The position numbers and the translations under genes were made by a program. The notes under the pieces were generated by a model, which was not told the DNA's origin, did not search any database, and was given only the letters and a program-made list of their open reading frames with translations. DNA of 64,000 nt from Clostridia bacterium (lineage in GTDB: Bacteria > Bacillota > Clostridia > Oscillospirales > UBA644): the NCBI GenBank assembly GCA_017934975.1, contig JAGBIM010000023.1:62001-126000 (forward strand). Direction: 5' to 3'. Positions 49,823 to 59,407 of the stretch are shown here, one piece after another (positions within the stretch are counted from its first letter, which is position 1; every line of letters begins with the position of its first letter).

Positions 49823-49835
49823 GAATTGCGTAAGA

Positions 49836-50843
49836 TTATTCCACCAGACCGGAACGCTCAATACTTTGGATAAAGTACCGTTGTGCAAACAGGAAGACGA
49901 TCAGCAAGGGGAAGATGATCAACAGACACGCCGTATCGTTGATAGCGGCGATCTGCGCTTCGTCGGTGATGGAAGAAGCAACGATCTTAGCCTTGATGGA
50001 AAGAATTTCCATGTTGCGCAAAAGCATACTGTTGTAGGTGGTATCCGTCCACTGCCAGGTGAAGGCAAAGAGGAAGACGGTGATCATCATGTTGGCCGCG
50101 TTGGGCAGCATGATGGAGAAGAAGGTGCGGAAGAATCCTGCGCCGTCGATGTAAGCGGAGTTTTCCAATTCCTTCGGGAGTCCGCGGAAGAACTGACGCA
50201 TCAGATAGATGTACAAACCACTCTTCAAGCCGAGACCCGTTGCGGAAAGGATAACCACAGGCCACATTTCCCCAACCAGATTGATATCCGATCCGAGGAA
50301 GTGAGAGAAGCGGATGGAAAGGGGCAACTGAATGGTCTGTGCGGGGATCATCAGCGTCAACAGAACGATGACGAACAACAAGTCCTTACCCTTAAACTTA
50401 AAGCGGGCAAATCCGTAACCGGACACCGCCGCCACGAACAACTGGAAGATGGCAACCATCAGAGACATCCCGGCGGTTTTCCAGAATGCGGTCCAATAGT
50501 TCATGTTGAGCATGGCGCGCTCGATGAAGTAGGTAGATCCTTGTCGGGGAACGTACATAACCGTGTTATCCACGATATCTTCCGTACTGGAAAGAGCAAC
50601 GACCAGTTTGACGAAGAAGGGGTAGAGGATCATGTAGGAAATACCGACGATGATCACGAAACGGAGCAGAATCCAGATCCCTTTTCCGAGACCGTTCAGA
50701 TTCAGATTGCGGCGCTTCCAGGTAGCCCAGTTGAATTTCTCCCGCTGGACCTTATTCCCGGAACGCATTTCCGCCATGAAGCTCTTCTTGCGCTTTTTGC
50801 CAAGGAAGGGAATCTTACTCAAGAAAGACGTTTTTTCACTCAT
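49836..50843 (-). CDS. Carbohydrate ABC permease, MalG type (second pair)
   Basis: 335 residues. A basic cytoplasmic extension of about 55 residues precedes six membrane helices. The EAA loop, which docks the ATPase, reads ELENSAYIDGAGFFRTFF. A long loop (EDIVDNTVMYVPRQGSTYF) follows the first helix, as in MalG/LplC-type permeases. It forms a pair with the gene 13 bp upstream. Last gene of the operon. The ATPase must be a shared MsmX/MsmK-like protein encoded elsewhere. Confidence 0.88.
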   Translation of the reverse strand: MSEKTSFLSKIPFLGKKRKKSFMAEMRSGNKVQREKFNWATWKRRNLNLNGLGKGIWILLRFVIIVGISYMILYPFFVKLVVALSSTEDIVDNTVMYVPRQGSTYFIERAMLNMNYWTAFWKTAGMSLMVAIFQLFVAAVSGYGFARFKFKGKDLLFVIVLLTLMIPAQTIQLPLSIRFSHFLGSDINLVGEMWPVVILSATGLGLKSGLYIYLMRQFFRGLPKELENSAYIDGAGFFRTFFSIMLPNAANMMITVFLFAFTWQWTDTTYNSMLLRNMEILSIKAKIVASSITDEAQIAAINDTACLLIIFPLLIVFLFAQRYFIQSIERSGLVE

Positions 50844-50856
50844 TTCAATCCCCTCC

Positions 50857-51819
50857 TTAATCCTGATAGACGATTAACTTCTTCACCAACAGGAAGACCA
50901 CGCCGACGAAGAGCAGCAACAATAGCGTGTACATCCACGAGAAGGCCGATGCAACGGTATAGGTCGCGCTGTTTTCGTAATATTTCCCGATATAGGAAAT
51001 GGTCTGGTTATCCACGCTGGTAAACAGGTCAATAACGGTGTAAAGCAGGTTTACGAGAATCAGGGGAGAGATCATGGGGAAGGAAATCTTCCAGAACACT
51101 TCCCAGCCCGTAGCACCTTCCACCTTTGCAGCTTCGTACATGTTGATGGAAATGGACTGAAGACCGGAAAGGAAGATCAGCATCTGCACCCCGGAAGAGG
51201 TAATCACGGTGTAAAGACCGCTGATGGCCGAAGAGATGATCTCCGCCAATCCCGAGTTTCCTAAGGTGGAAAGAAGCATCGCTTGAATTTCTTCGAAGTT
51301 GAAGGCACTGGTTTCGGTACCTACGTTCAGCTTTTCGCCGGAGGAATAGGTATCGGTCATGGTAGCCTGATTATCGAAGAAGGTAACGATACCGGTGGAC
51401 ATAACCACGGGGATGAAGAAGATTACGCGGGCGATGGCGCGGCCGTGGAAGTTCTGATTCAGAATGTTTGCCATAAAGAAGGCAAAGATCAGAATGATGA
51501 AAATCTGCGGCAAGAGCGCAATGGTGGAGGAATAGACGGTTTTCAGGAAGTCCTTTTCCACCGTCAAGGCGCGATCGTAGTTCTGCCAGCCAACGTAGGA
51601 AAGCTCTTCCCCGTATTTTCCTACGCTCTGTGCGAAGGAGAACTGGATGGACTGAATCAGCGCGGGAATGTAAATGGCAATCAAGCCGAGGATGATGGGA
51701 GAGACGAACACGTAGCCGAACAAGCTCTTTTTGCGCTCCAAGGACATGATAGGCTTTCTCGGCGCCTTGGTTTTCATCGGTGCAACGGTTACGTCTGCAA
51801 CTGCTTTTACTTCAGCCAT
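50857..51819 (-). CDS. Carbohydrate ABC permease, MalF type (second pair)
   Basis: 320 residues, six helices after a cytoplasmic start (KAPRKPIMSLERKKS). The EAA loop reads MYEAAKVEGATGWEVFW. The extracellular loop between helices is unusually long (about residues 135-195, including QATMTDTYSSGEKLNVG). It starts 3 bp after the DUF5696 gene, so translation is coupled. Confidence 0.88.
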   Translation of the reverse strand: MAEVKAVADVTVAPMKTKAPRKPIMSLERKKSLFGYVFVSPIILGLIAIYIPALIQSIQFSFAQSVGKYGEELSYVGWQNYDRALTVEKDFLKTVYSSTIALLPQIFIILIFAFFMANILNQNFHGRAIARVIFFIPVVMSTGIVTFFDNQATMTDTYSSGEKLNVGTETSAFNFEEIQAMLLSTLGNSGLAEIISSAISGLYTVITSSGVQMLIFLSGLQSISINMYEAAKVEGATGWEVFWKISFPMISPLILVNLLYTVIDLFTSVDNQTISYIGKYYENSATYTVASAFSWMYTLLLLLFVGVVFLLVKKLIVYQD

Positions 51820-51822
51820 TGT

Positions 51823-54800
51823 TTAACCCTCCTGTCCTGCATCTTCGCCGATCTGCTGAATTTCGGGACGAGTTTCGTATGCAGCATCGGTCTTTTGGAT
51901 TGCTTCATATTCTTCCAAGGTATAAACCTCGTAAGACAGAGCCTTGACGACCCGACGGTCGTTGAGTTCTACGTCGAAGGGATTGTAGTTCACCACAACC
52001 ACCTTCTTGTCGCCGTAAACGGTAGCGAACACCCCGCCCTTGCTGGAGATGCGTTCTACGGCAGGGGTAATGATGATGTTGCCTTCCTTATCGGTGACGT
52101 ACTTCCCGGTCTTGGGATCGATCTCGGGATCGTTCCAACCGATCAAACCTTCGTGATCCAGAACGAAGAACGCATCCAGTTCCTTATGTTCGGTAATGGG
52201 ATCGTTCACCACGTCGTTCAGAACGGCAGCTGCCTCCTTATAAAGAGCAACGGCGCGATCGAAGGTGGACTTGTAGTTCAGCGAGAAGTAGTTATAATAG
52301 GGAGTGTAGTCAAAGATGGAATCTTCTGCACCCATCCAACGGAAGGAGGGCGCGGAACCAGTTTCCAGAGTAAGCAAGAGTGCCGTCTTATAGTCGCCGG
52401 TCTGGTTCACGGGTTCCATCGAATAGTTTACGTAACCGTGAAGAATCATCTGCGTGAAGGGAATTGCGGAATCCTGCGTCAGATATTCGGTAGAACCGGA
52501 AGGCAGACCGAAGATATGGGACGCATACTTCCAGGTGTAGAAGTTACCGGTCGAAACGGCAATTTCATATCCGTCGTTGGCGTAGGTTGCCAAGATCTTG
52601 GAGTGATCCAATTCCGCCAGGCCACGGGAAACCCCTTCATTGGTCTTATAGTTGGAGTGAAGACCCTGACCAAGGGACCCAAGGGCAATGCTCTTCTTAT
52701 CGGTGGAGAAAACTTCTTCGAAGGAAGTCTTATAGCTTTCAGCAATTTCCACGGAAACTTTGGAGGAAAGAAGGGTCTTTTCTTCCAGATCCTCGCGCAG
52801 GGAGCCGATGGCATTCATGCGTTCCACGATGGTGGCCATAGAACGGTTCATGCGGCGGGCAGCATCCTGAGAGGCACTGAAGCCGTTCCCGGTAGAAGTG
52901 ACGTAAAGCAATTCCACGGAGGGGAAGAAGCCGACGCCGTTGGTTTCACAGAAGCTTACCAGCGATTTCAGTTCGTCTTCCGAGCCCATGCAATCGACCA
53001 GAACGAGATCTTCCGCAAAGGTATTGTTTTCCCCGCCGTTTGCCCAGTAAGAGTACCGGGTAACCACGTTATTGACTTCGGCGGCTTTCAGATCAGACAG
53101 AATGGTCTGTGCCTGCGAATAGGAGGTCAGGGCCGTTTCGGTCTGCATGGGAATTCCGAAGAAGGTCTGGCTCAGGTCTACGCAACCGAGAAGATCCACG
53201 TAGAAGGGAAGGGCCGATTCCTTCAGAGTTTCCTTGGGGAAGAGATCCTTCTGCATAAAGTACTCACGCAGGAAGGCAGCGTATTCGGAATAAGTCAAGC
53301 CGCCTTCGGTGAAGAGGTACTGAATCTTGTAATTCCCCGTCACGTCATCCTTGGAGAGCAACAAACCGGAACCGGTTTGGCTATCGTCGGAGAGCATATT
53401 CCCCGAGAAGGAGGTGCTGTAGGTACGGTAGTCCCGTTCGGAGTAAACGATTTCATAGTTGATGGTGGCAACGGGAGAAGCGGTTCCGTTGACGGGACGA
53501 GCCACGACGCTCGCCTGTCCGGCCCCTTCTTCCAGAATGGCAACCACACCGCCTCCGTTCATACGGGCGGAGTTTTCGGGCAATGCACCACGGTCAAAAA
53601 TCATGTAAGGAGCCAGAATTTGCTCCGAATAGTCCACGCTGTATTCCTTATCAAAGGAACCGTCGGGACCGTAAACGCGGCCTTTATAAACGTCCTTGGC
53701 AAGATTTCCGTCCACCTTGATCACAGCGCCGGAGCCGTCGGGAACGATCATGTAACCCTGGCTGATGCTGGTAACGGGATCAAGAACGCCGGAGGTACCG
53801 CCGAAGCCGCGGTATACGTTGATGGTGTTCAGTCTCTGCTTGGTAGGTCCGAGAATCATCGAAGAGTCGATATTGACGCACAAACCGTTTTCGTTCAGAG
53901 ACAAGTCAACGGGAATGGTGTAAAGAACGGAACGTTCCGGACCTTGATAGTCGGCCTTTTCCATTTCCGCCTTTACTTCCTGTGCCGTAAAGCCGATCTG
54001 CTCCATCAGGACCTTAATATCCTTCTTCTGTCTGGAGGTGGTACCGGCGTAGGAAACGTAGAGGGTCATAACGTCGATGGTGGGGAAGGTCTCGCGGAAG
54101 CGTTCCCGGTCATCGATGGTAACGGCTCTGGGCTTGACGTAAGGATAGATATTCTTTTCGAAATTCTCTTTTTCCTCGTCGTCCAGCTCCTTGGGCGTCA
54201 TGTAGGTGTAACAAGCCTTCAGGAGTTTGCCGTAATCGTCATATTGCTTCTGGGTAATTTCCTGATTGGCAAGAAGTTCGTCCAGAGACTTGATGATACG
54301 GTTGTTCCAAGTGTCCTCGGTAATAACCGGGGGGAACAGATCTTTATCGGGGTCGTTTCCGATGGTGTAAATCAAACGGATGGTATCGTCGTTCTTCACC
54401 ACGTAGAAAGCTCCGGAGCCGTTATCCCAACAGTTATTGTAGAAGTTAAAGGAATACCGTTTCCCGGAAGCGTCGTAGGCTTCTACCGACAAAGGAGAAC
54501 CAATGATCTTGGCCGCATTCGCGTTGGTTTTCTTATCGGGGTCACGGGAGGGGTTAGAGTGATACGCCTGGCGGGTTTCCTTATCCAACACGGCAATATC
54601 CGTAGTTTTGAAGTCAATGTACAGTTCGTATCTTTCATTGGCCAAAACCTTGGACATATCGGTCAGACCGGTCATAGCACCTTCGCCTTTGCTGACCAAG
54701 GTGTAACCGTCGGGCTGTTTGAAGTAGGGATTCTCCCCTTCTTCATCCTCAATCTGAGGAGCGTACAGAATCTGCGCGTCTTCCGCATACAGCATCTGAT

Positions 54801-54933
54801 TGATAAATTCCTGACGGGCAGCGTCGGAAACTTCGTTGGATTCCGACGAGTCAAGACCGCAGGAAGACAGGATCATTGCCAGAAGCAAGACCCCCGTAAT
54901 CAAAACGAGTAATTTCTTTGTCATCGATTTCAT
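51823..54933 (-). CDS. DUF5696 lipoprotein, giant putative glycan-processing protein
   Basis: 1036 residues. The lipobox LSSC puts the lipid on Cys25. A beta-rich N-terminal half (YELYIDFKTTDIAVLDKETR, YRGFGGTSGVLDPV, MIVPDGSGAVIKVDG) is followed by what reads like a TIM barrel from about residue 560. Barrel strands are LPFYVDLLG, VNNVVTRYSYW, VGFFPSVELLYV, LATYANDGYEIAV, and FTQMILHGYVNYSMEPVN. That pattern is seen in several glycoside hydrolase clans. Acidic residues at strand ends (Asp, Glu of PSVELL) are candidates but unproven. AAGGAGG lies 9 nt before the ATG at 54933. It sits between the Yip1 gene and the second permease pair. Confidence 0.75.
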   Translation of the reverse strand: MKSMTKKLLVLITGVLLLAMILSSCGLDSSESNEVSDAARQEFINQMLYAEDAQILYAPQIEDEEGENPYFKQPDGYTLVSKGEGAMTGLTDMSKVLANERYELYIDFKTTDIAVLDKETRQAYHSNPSRDPDKKTNANAAKIIGSPLSVEAYDASGKRYSFNFYNNCWDNGSGAFYVVKNDDTIRLIYTIGNDPDKDLFPPVITEDTWNNRIIKSLDELLANQEITQKQYDDYGKLLKACYTYMTPKELDDEEKENFEKNIYPYVKPRAVTIDDRERFRETFPTIDVMTLYVSYAGTTSRQKKDIKVLMEQIGFTAQEVKAEMEKADYQGPERSVLYTIPVDLSLNENGLCVNIDSSMILGPTKQRLNTINVYRGFGGTSGVLDPVTSISQGYMIVPDGSGAVIKVDGNLAKDVYKGRVYGPDGSFDKEYSVDYSEQILAPYMIFDRGALPENSARMNGGGVVAILEEGAGQASVVARPVNGTASPVATINYEIVYSERDYRTYSTSFSGNMLSDDSQTGSGLLLSKDDVTGNYKIQYLFTEGGLTYSEYAAFLREYFMQKDLFPKETLKESALPFYVDLLGCVDLSQTFFGIPMQTETALTSYSQAQTILSDLKAAEVNNVVTRYSYWANGGENNTFAEDLVLVDCMGSEDELKSLVSFCETNGVGFFPSVELLYVTSTGNGFSASQDAARRMNRSMATIVERMNAIGSLREDLEEKTLLSSKVSVEIAESYKTSFEEVFSTDKKSIALGSLGQGLHSNYKTNEGVSRGLAELDHSKILATYANDGYEIAVSTGNFYTWKYASHIFGLPSGSTEYLTQDSAIPFTQMILHGYVNYSMEPVNQTGDYKTALLLTLETGSAPSFRWMGAEDSIFDYTPYYNYFSLNYKSTFDRAVALYKEAAAVLNDVVNDPITEHKELDAFFVLDHEGLIGWNDPEIDPKTGKYVTDKEGNIIITPAVERISSKGGVFATVYGDKKVVVVNYNPFDVELNDRRVVKALSYEVYTLEEYEAIQKTDAAYETRPEIQQIGEDAGQEG

Positions 54934-54947
54934 AGTCCTCAACCTCC

Positions 54948-55685
54948 TTACTCGTTCAGTCGGAATACAACTTCCGTCCAAATCTCCATGCCGAAGCTGG
55001 TGACCTGTTGGAGAAGGAAGAAGATCAGAATCGCAACGAATGCAATCACCGCCATACCGACGATGGTGAGAATCGTAGTTCCCAAGCCCTTCGCAACGGA
55101 ATACTGGTGAACGATGATCATTGCAAGGAAAATATACAGGTAGCCCCAAACCATACCCAAGGAGCCGATGAAGGTGAAGATGCTGCCTTCCGCAGAGGAA
55201 AGGAAGTGGCTCAAGGGGATCTGGATCAGGTTACAGAGGGTCATGGGAAGGGTTGCAAAAGCGGTGGTCATCAGAACGTCGGAAAGCTTTCCGTCGCCGT
55301 CCATCAAGGAAGAGAAGCACCAGTTTGCAACGGCCCACATGATGTAGGGAAGCACGGAGGTAATCAGATAAACGGGAACGTTCAATTCCAGCTGTGCTCC
55401 CCGATCGGCAAACAGATAGCCGAGAGACTGGAAGCGGATCAGCGCAACCAGCGCGTAAACAACCAGCCACATCACGCCGGCGGAAACCGAACGGCGCTTG
55501 GGATCGTTCTTCAGATCGAAGAATCCGTCAAAGGGATGGAACAGAATGTAAAAGGCGTAGCCCATGCGCTTGAAGGTGGTCTTGGTTCCCTGCCATAATT
55601 TAGGAAGGAAAGCCCGAATCCACGCCCCAAAATCGCCCATCATGGTACCGAAGGAGAAGCCGGATTTCTTTTCAGTTTTTTCCAT
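54948..55685 (-). CDS. Yip1-family membrane protein
   Basis: 245 residues with five or six membrane helices and a conserved cytoplasmic lead-in (FYILFHPFDGFFDLKNDPKR). Bacterial Yip1 proteins have no settled role. This family member is embedded between the propeller protein and the DUF5696 lipoprotein. The start overlaps the propeller gene stop by 1 bp. It may serve as the membrane platform of the complex. Confidence 0.8.
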   Translation of the reverse strand: MEKTEKKSGFSFGTMMGDFGAWIRAFLPKLWQGTKTTFKRMGYAFYILFHPFDGFFDLKNDPKRRSVSAGVMWLVVYALVALIRFQSLGYLFADRGAQLELNVPVYLITSVLPYIMWAVANWCFSSLMDGDGKLSDVLMTTAFATLPMTLCNLIQIPLSHFLSSAEGSIFTFIGSLGMVWGYLYIFLAMIIVHQYSVAKGLGTTILTIVGMAVIAFVAILIFFLLQQVTSFGMEIWTEVVFRLNE

Positions 55686-57478
55686 TATTCTGCATCTCCT
55701 TTCTTGGCACGGTTAATCATGGGACCTTGATCCACACGTTTTTTCATGGCTTTGGCAGCCTTTTTCTTCTTCTGTGCACGCACGATTTTCAATACGATCA
55801 GACCGACGATCAAAACGCCGATGACGCCGAAGATCAAACCGAAATACTTTTCCAACTCATTGCCGCGCAGTGCGGTGTAAGCCACGGAATAGTTATCCTT
55901 TTCGCTGGCACGGTCGAAGTAAAAAATTGCCTTCTCGTAGTGATCCAACGCATTCATACCGTTGGCGTCTCGCTGATCGTCAATCAGCGCCATCGCCAGG
56001 CGCATTTCTGCTTTGCCCAAACCGATGTTGGCAATAAACATGTTGGAGTTGTAGGAAAGGACTTCCTGCCACAAAGGAATGGAAGTTTCCCACAAGCCGT
56101 TGGCAGAAGCCTGCGCAGCCTCGTTAATAGCCTTTACGTAATCGGTGGCGCGGAATACGGTGATGGTCTTTGCGGTGGTGTCGGAAATATAAACGTAATC
56201 GCCCTGCGTTTCCAAAGCCGCAGGCATCTGGAAGGTACCTTGAGAGGTTCCCTTGCCACCGGCCAGATACAACAGGTTCCCGTCCGCATCGTAGGTAAAG
56301 AATCGTCCGGTCTGCTGATCGAGAATCGTATAGCGGCCGCTGTCGCTCTGTACGGAAATATCAATAATCTTGGGAGAGACTTCCTTGGAGGGGGCCCAAA
56401 CCAAGTCGCCCATGGGATTTGCCAAGCCTTTACGGCGAAGCATATCGGTTCCGTCGGCAGAAAGCTTCTTGACGGGAGAATGGGAGGGGCTGATAGAAAG
56501 GGCACGCAACCCCTTGACCGCAGCGTCATCCAGAGCGGAAATGGTGGGATAAATAAAGCCGCGCTTGTCGATGGTCAAGCTGCTGTACTCGGTGGGAGTA
56601 AAGGTAACCATCTGAGCCAGCTGCTCTTCCGTGGCGAAGTTGCGCCACAGACGTTCCCACGCGCTGATCAAAACGTCGGGAGCACCGAAGAAGGCACGGA
56701 ATTCTCCGTCACTGTTGATCTGCATAATTCCGCGGTTGATACCGGAACAAATAACCTGAAGGTCGCCGGTATTATCAACCACCAGACGGGTGGGCTTGAA
56801 GGAATAAAGATCACCGAGAACAGAAACCTTGATCTGCTGATAAACCTGGGAGACCTGCCCCTTCAGGTTGCAAACCACGATGCGCTGATTATCCGTATCG
56901 GAGATGTAGATCACGGGATCCTTTTTTCCGTCGCCGTCTTCATCCACGTCGCCGGTTACCACGAAGATTCCCATGGGGCCCTGCAACTCGAACTTGTTAC
57001 CGCCGGTCATAACCACGGGTCCGGTGGGAGCCTCTGCATCGGCTTCGGGGCTTCCTGCGTCCAGGTCGGGAACCTCTTCCCCGTCCTCGGTTTCGGAAGA
57101 ACCATCCTGAACCACGTAGATATCGGGAATATTGTCGCCGGAGAGACGACTGATGGTGGTCACGAGCTTATACTCGTCGTCCAGCACGTAAACGCAACGG
57201 TTCTTCGCGTCAAGGACGTAAAGATAGCCGTCGTGATAGTGAAGGTCAACGGGCTCAAAGGGTTGTTTTACCGTTCCGTTGGGAACGATGTCGGGATAAG
57301 AAATTACCCGATCGACGGTGAAGGCAAGGGGGGCCGAAGCGTCATTGCCGTTCACGTCGTAAAAATAAGAGTTCGAAACATTGTTAATGGGCAACGCAAA
57401 TGCGGAAACCGCAAATCCCAGAGAAAGAGCGAGGACGAGCACCGTAACAATGAGAGCTTTTACAAAAGATTGTTTCAT
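55685..57478 (-). CDS. NHL-like beta-propeller and TPR membrane protein
   Basis: 597 residues. Signal peptide or first helix (about 1-29). A beta-propeller with NHL-style blades runs from about 35 to 430 (PVDLHYHDGYLYVLDAKNRC, DPVIYISDTDNQRIVVCN, GDYVYISDTTAKTITVFRA). It is interrupted by an acidic loop near 125-155. A TPR-like helical stretch (about 430-540) and a C-terminal membrane helix (about 545-567) with a Lys-rich tail follow. The propeller is outside, tethered by the helix. Family members carry protein-protein or glycan contacts rather than catalysis. It starts 20 bp after the first permease pair. Confidence 0.78.
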   Translation of the reverse strand: MKQSFVKALIVTVLVLALSLGFAVSAFALPINNVSNSYFYDVNGNDASAPLAFTVDRVISYPDIVPNGTVKQPFEPVDLHYHDGYLYVLDAKNRCVYVLDDEYKLVTTISRLSGDNIPDIYVVQDGSSETEDGEEVPDLDAGSPEADAEAPTGPVVMTGGNKFELQGPMGIFVVTGDVDEDGDGKKDPVIYISDTDNQRIVVCNLKGQVSQVYQQIKVSVLGDLYSFKPTRLVVDNTGDLQVICSGINRGIMQINSDGEFRAFFGAPDVLISAWERLWRNFATEEQLAQMVTFTPTEYSSLTIDKRGFIYPTISALDDAAVKGLRALSISPSHSPVKKLSADGTDMLRRKGLANPMGDLVWAPSKEVSPKIIDISVQSDSGRYTILDQQTGRFFTYDADGNLLYLAGGKGTSQGTFQMPAALETQGDYVYISDTTAKTITVFRATDYVKAINEAAQASANGLWETSIPLWQEVLSYNSNMFIANIGLGKAEMRLAMALIDDQRDANGMNALDHYEKAIFYFDRASEKDNYSVAYTALRGNELEKYFGLIFGVIGVLIVGLIVLKIVRAQKKKKAAKAMKKRVDQGPMINRAKKGDAE

Positions 57479-57497
57479 TCCAGATACTCTCCTTTCC

Positions 57498-58460
57498 TCA
57501 GTCTTTCATACCGGAGGTAGCCATGGTTTCAATAATGTTACTCTGGGTGATCAGGAAGGTCAGAACGGGAACGATCATCATGATAACGTTAATAGCCATG
57601 GAAACGCCGGCACGGGCAACGCCTTCTGCAGCGATCTGCCCCATTGCGTAGTTCAGAGTCTTCAACTCTTCGCGGTAGATGTAAATGGTAGCACCCTGGT
57701 TCCAATAGTCCTTAACCGAGAAGACGATCAAGGTCATCCAGGCGGGCTTCATGTTGGGCATCAGGATATTCCAGAAAATACGGAATTCCCCTGCGCCGTC
57801 GATGCGGGCCGCTTCCAGAACCGAGTCGGGGAACTGGTCCACGAAGCCGCGGATCAGATACAGAGAGAAGGAAGAGCCGAGGGCGGGGATCAGCAAGCAC
57901 AGCCAGGTGTCGATCCACCCGAAGCTTGCCATGATCAGATAGTTTGCCAACGCTGCAGCGGGAGCCGCAAACATCAGGGTCATGGTGATGAGCTTGTTGA
58001 TGGTCTTGCGCCCCTTGAAGTTGGTCTTGGAAAGGGGGTACGCCGCCATGGAAGCGGAGATAACGCGCAAGAAGGTAGCGCCGATGGTAATGAACAGGGT
58101 GTTAAACAGATAGCGGGTAAAGGGAACCGTGGAGTTGGACAGGATCGTAAACATGTCCCGATAGTTCGCCCCGGTGGGGTTCTTCACGATCAGGTTCGGG
58201 GGGAACAACCACAATTCGTGCAAGGGCTTGAAGGAGTTGGAGATGGCGTAGATCATGGGGAAAGCCATGAACACACCGGCAATCAGCAGGAAGAGCACCA
58301 TTGCGATATCGCCGCCGACGGAACGGTTTACGCGACTCTTAATGAGCTTTTTCTTCTTGTAATAGATCCGGTTGCCTTCTTCGTCGTACTTGGGACGCTT
58401 GCGGAAGATCCCAACCGTTTCCTGCTTATTCTTCGGAAGTTTAATTTCTTCTGTATTCAT
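57498..58460 (-). CDS. Carbohydrate ABC permease, MalG type (first pair)
   Basis: 320 residues. A charged cytoplasmic start (FRKRPKYDEEGNRIYYKKKK) precedes six helices. The EAA loop is VLEAARIDGAGEFRIFW. The loop after helix 1 (LHELWLFPPNLIVKNPTG) is typical of MalG/YtcP permeases. It lies 14 bp after its MalF-type partner. Confidence 0.9.
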   Translation of the reverse strand: MNTEEIKLPKNKQETVGIFRKRPKYDEEGNRIYYKKKKLIKSRVNRSVGGDIAMVLFLLIAGVFMAFPMIYAISNSFKPLHELWLFPPNLIVKNPTGANYRDMFTILSNSTVPFTRYLFNTLFITIGATFLRVISASMAAYPLSKTNFKGRKTINKLITMTLMFAAPAAALANYLIMASFGWIDTWLCLLIPALGSSFSLYLIRGFVDQFPDSVLEAARIDGAGEFRIFWNILMPNMKPAWMTLIVFSVKDYWNQGATIYIYREELKTLNYAMGQIAAEGVARAGVSMAINVIMMIVPVLTFLITQSNIIETMATSGMKD

Positions 58461-58474
58461 TTCATTAAACCTCC

Positions 58475-59389
58475 TTATTTACCGATTCGGTCAAGCACGA
58501 ACTGAACGACCTTGTTTGCCAGGATAGAGATCAGGAAGAGCAGGGCCGCAATGGCACAGGCGTAACCCATCTCGTAGCGGACGTTCCCGTAGTCGTGCAA
58601 GTGGTGCATGATGGTGTGTAGCTTGTATTCCTGGGTGGGGAAGCCGAAGACTGCGGTGATAATCCCGTCCACGCCGAAGGAGCCGGTGATGGCCAGAATT
58701 GCACCGAACATCAGCTGTCCGCGCATCTGGGGCAGAGTGATGTAGTACAGTTCCTGCCAGCGGTTCTTGATTCCGTCCACGGCGCCCGCCTCGTAGAGGG
58801 AGCGGTCGACGGTCTGAAGACCTGCGATAAAGGTCAGGAAGGTGGTACCCAGAGACTGCCACAGAATGATGATAATACAAACGGTGAACATATAATCGGT
58901 ATCAACGGTCCAACGGATGGGTTCCGAAATGATATCGAATTCCTGGAGCCAGGCGTTGATGTAACCGTAGGAGTCGTTACTGAAGAGCAACGCCCAAACG
59001 GCGCTCATACCGCCGGACAGGGAGGGCGCGAAGAACAACAGGGTCATGAACGCACGGGGCTTGGGGGGAATTTCGTTGACCAGCCACGCGAAGGCGAAGC
59101 AGAGCAAGTACCCGACGGGGCCCGTGATACACGCGATAATCAAGGTGTTCTGAATCGCGGTAGAGAAAACGCTGTCGTTCAGGAAGAGCTTTGCGTAGTT
59201 GTCAAGGCCGACGAAGTCGGGCAATTCCAACATGTTGAAGTTGGTCAAGCTGATGAAGATAGAAACCAGAACCGGAAGAATCGTGAACAGGAAGAAGGTC
59301 ACGAGGAAGGGCCCGAGGAAGACCACGAGGCTCAACCGCCGATTGCGGTTCGCACGCTTCAAGCTTGCGGATTTAACAGTATTTTTCAT
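58475..59389 (-). CDS. Carbohydrate ABC permease, MalF type (first pair)
   Basis: 304 residues, six helices, with an EAA loop LYEAGAVDGIKNRWQELYYI, spaced slightly differently from the canonical motif. It follows the binding protein gene by 18 bp, the usual order for CUT1 sugar importers. Confidence 0.9.
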   Translation of the reverse strand: MKNTVKSASLKRANRNRRLSLVVFLGPFLVTFFLFTILPVLVSIFISLTNFNMLELPDFVGLDNYAKLFLNDSVFSTAIQNTLIIACITGPVGYLLCFAFAWLVNEIPPKPRAFMTLLFFAPSLSGGMSAVWALLFSNDSYGYINAWLQEFDIISEPIRWTVDTDYMFTVCIIIILWQSLGTTFLTFIAGLQTVDRSLYEAGAVDGIKNRWQELYYITLPQMRGQLMFGAILAITGSFGVDGIITAVFGFPTQEYKLHTIMHHLHDYGNVRYEMGYACAIAALLFLISILANKVVQFVLDRIGK

Positions 59390-59407
59390 TTCCTATCCTC
59401 CCCCGCA

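Noticed and set aside
51283-54912. Open frame of about 1200 codons on the plus strand opposite the DUF5696 gene
   Set aside because: Shadow produced by codon bias; the minus-strand gene has signal peptide, lipobox and family features.
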